A stretch of 7,075 nucleotides of DNA from Parafilimonas sp. (lineage in GTDB: Bacteria; Bacteroidota; Bacteroidia; Chitinophagales; Chitinophagaceae): contig JAHEZC010000138.1 in assembly GCA_023251275.1 (NCBI GenBank), positions 1 through 7,075 on the forward strand, written 5' to 3'. Both the position numbers and the translations under genes were made by a program. Shown piece by piece: positions 5,897 through 7,075 of this stretch (positions are counted from its first letter, which is position 1; each line of letters begins with the position of its first letter). The notes under the pieces were generated by a model that had not been told where the DNA came from, made no database searches, and saw nothing but the letters and a program-made list of their open reading frames with translations.

Positions 5897-7075
5897 TTAT
5901 TCAGGCAGGCTGATCACCATCGCACTTGCGCCGCCGCCGCCGTTGCAGATGCCTGCGGCGCCAAACTTTCCGCCATTTTGTTTCAAAACATTGATCAATG
6001 TTATTACAATTCTCGCACCGCTGCATCCCAACGGATGACCGAGAGAAACTGCCCCGCCATGCACATTCACTTTCGCTGGGTCTAATCCCATCTTCTGAAT
6101 ATTCGCAATACCTACCACAGAAAATGCTTCATTGAGTTCCCAATAATCCACTTCGTTCATTTGCAAACCGGCTTTGGCGACGGCTTTGGGAACTGCGAGA
6201 GAAGGCGTGGTGGTAAACCATTCCGGCGCCTGTTCAGCATCAGCATAGCTCCTGATGATGGCAATAGGCTTTATGCCCATTTCATCTGCTTTTTCTTTAC
6301 TCATCAGCACAACGGCTGCTGCGCCATCATTCATGGTGCTTGCATTGGCCGCAGTAACTGTTCCGTCTTTCTGAAATGAAGGTTTCAGCTCCGGTATCTT
6401 TTCAAACTTTACGTTGAAAGGTTCTTCATCTCTTGAAAATTTTACCGGTTCACCTTTACGCTGCGGAATTGAAACCGGCACTACTTCTTCATTGAATTTA
6501 CCACTTTCCCATGCATGCTGGCTGCGCTTATAACTTTCTATGGCGAATGCATCCTGCTCATCACGGCTGATCCTGCATTCTCTTGCACACAATTCCGCAG
6601 CATTGCCCATTGCTTCGTTATTGTAGGCATCCGTTAAACCATCTCTTGCAAGCCCGTCAACGAGTGTAACATTGCCATACTTATTTCCCCAGCGCATATT
6701 GGTTATGTAATAAGGAGCATTGCTCATGCTGTCCATGCCTCCGGCTACAATGATGTCAGCATCGCCAAGTAAAATACTTTGCGCTCCCTGTGCCATCGCC
6801 TTCATGCCGCTGGCGCAAACTTTATTTACAGTGGTACATATCACATTATCGGGAAGGCCAGCAAATTTAGCCGCCTGTTTTGCAGGTGACTGGCCGAGAT
6901 TAGCCTGTATCACACAGCCCATCAGCACTTCCTGTACCTGTGCTGGTTGTATGCCTGCTCTTTCAATAGCTGCCTTGATGGCTATCGCACCTAATTGTGT
7001 GGCGGAAAAATCTTTGAGTGCACCACCGAAGCTGACTATCGGTGTGCGTACTGCTCATACTATGTACACTGTTTT
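5897..7075 (-). CDS. Acetyl-CoA C-acetyltransferase (thiolase), start cut by window edge, in-frame TGA near N-terminus
   Basis: The enzyme catalyses reversible condensation of two acetyl-CoA to acetoacetyl-CoA, or thiolysis of 3-ketoacyl-CoA, in the cytosol. The frame reads KTVYIV, stop, AVRTPIVSFGGALKDF up to the window end. With an initiator Met just outside, the product would be 393 residues, the normal thiolase length. In that numbering the nucleophile is C88 (NKVCASGMKAM), N316 lies in NEAF, H348 in GGAVSLGHPLG, and C378 in GICNGGGGASAM; the catalytic set is complete. The disruption is TGA at codon 8 (7055-7057), where homologues usually read VSAVRTP, so one base change from TCA would explain it. 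No ATG, GTG or TTG follows in frame until GTG at 6928, which would lose 50 residues including the first core strand. The gene is therefore a fresh pseudogene or carries a sequence error near the end. The acetoacetyl-CoA versus broader 3-ketoacyl-CoA preference is not certain. Confidence 0.9.
7055..7057 (-). other. In-frame TGA interrupting the thiolase N-terminus
   Basis: On the - strand the codons around this point read GTA TGA GCA GTA CGC ACA CCG, that is V-stop-A-V-R-T-P, and the same frame is thiolase-like on both sides. TGA ends the reductase and cytidine deaminase genes in this window, so it is a normal stop here rather than a reassigned codon. The position is 19 bases from the end of the sequence. 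Confidence 0.85.

Noticed and set aside
5927..5942. GCC trinucleotide run near the thiolase 3' end
   Set aside because: It encodes, on the - strand, the conserved glycine run after the catalytic Cys378 in thiolases, so it is explained by protein conservation rather than a repeat element.
7055..7057. TGA as a selenocysteine or reassigned codon in the thiolase
   Set aside because: Thiolases have no redox residue at this position, homologues usually have Ser there, and TGA ends other genes in this window, so a mutation or miscall is simpler.

Overview
The window looks like a chromosomal segment from a Bacteroidota bacterium, probably of the Chitinophagaceae/Sphingobacteriia type. Evidence: an AT-rich background, few Shine-Dalgarno sequences, a TTTG/TAnnTTTG-type promoter before the signal peptidase gene, a DUF1080 sugar-active protein, and a long signal peptidase I with an N-terminal DUF5684-like membrane region. 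All seven genes have recognisable families. Both ends cut through genes, as in a draft contig or an excerpt.

Layout. 1-710 (+) is the 3' part of a DUF1080/3-keto-disaccharide hydrolase protein. 711-1025 is a non-coding stretch with one AT-rich inverted repeat. 1026-1358 (+) is a small DUF486 membrane protein, followed at once by an intrinsic terminator. 1515-2546 (+) is a PaaE-like flavin/2Fe-2S reductase. 2547-2722 is a convergent intergenic spacer carrying four 9-bp GGAT-phased tandem repeats. 2723-3208 (-) is cytidine deaminase and 3351-4898 (-) is signal peptidase I, possibly co-transcribed. About 110 bp separate lepB from a divergent MerR-type regulator with a B12-binding-like C-terminus, 5008-5883 (+). 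The regulator converges, across only 13 bp, on a thiolase (acetyl-CoA C-acetyltransferase) at 5897-7075 (-).

The genes do not form one pathway. They are housekeeping functions (pyrimidine salvage, protein export, acyl-CoA metabolism), a sugar hydrolase, a redox enzyme and a regulator. There is no sign of a mobile element, CRISPR array, RNA gene or defence cassette.

The points most worth a second look are: an in-frame TGA where thiolases normally have a residue of the N-terminal strand (about codon 8), which is either a nonsense mutation or an error near the end of the sequence; the MerR regulator, which keeps the Wx9EH cap motif and axial-ligand histidine of CarH-like B12 photoreceptors but varies at other positions; and the 9-bp repeat block. 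I see no strong evidence for an undescribed multi-gene system.
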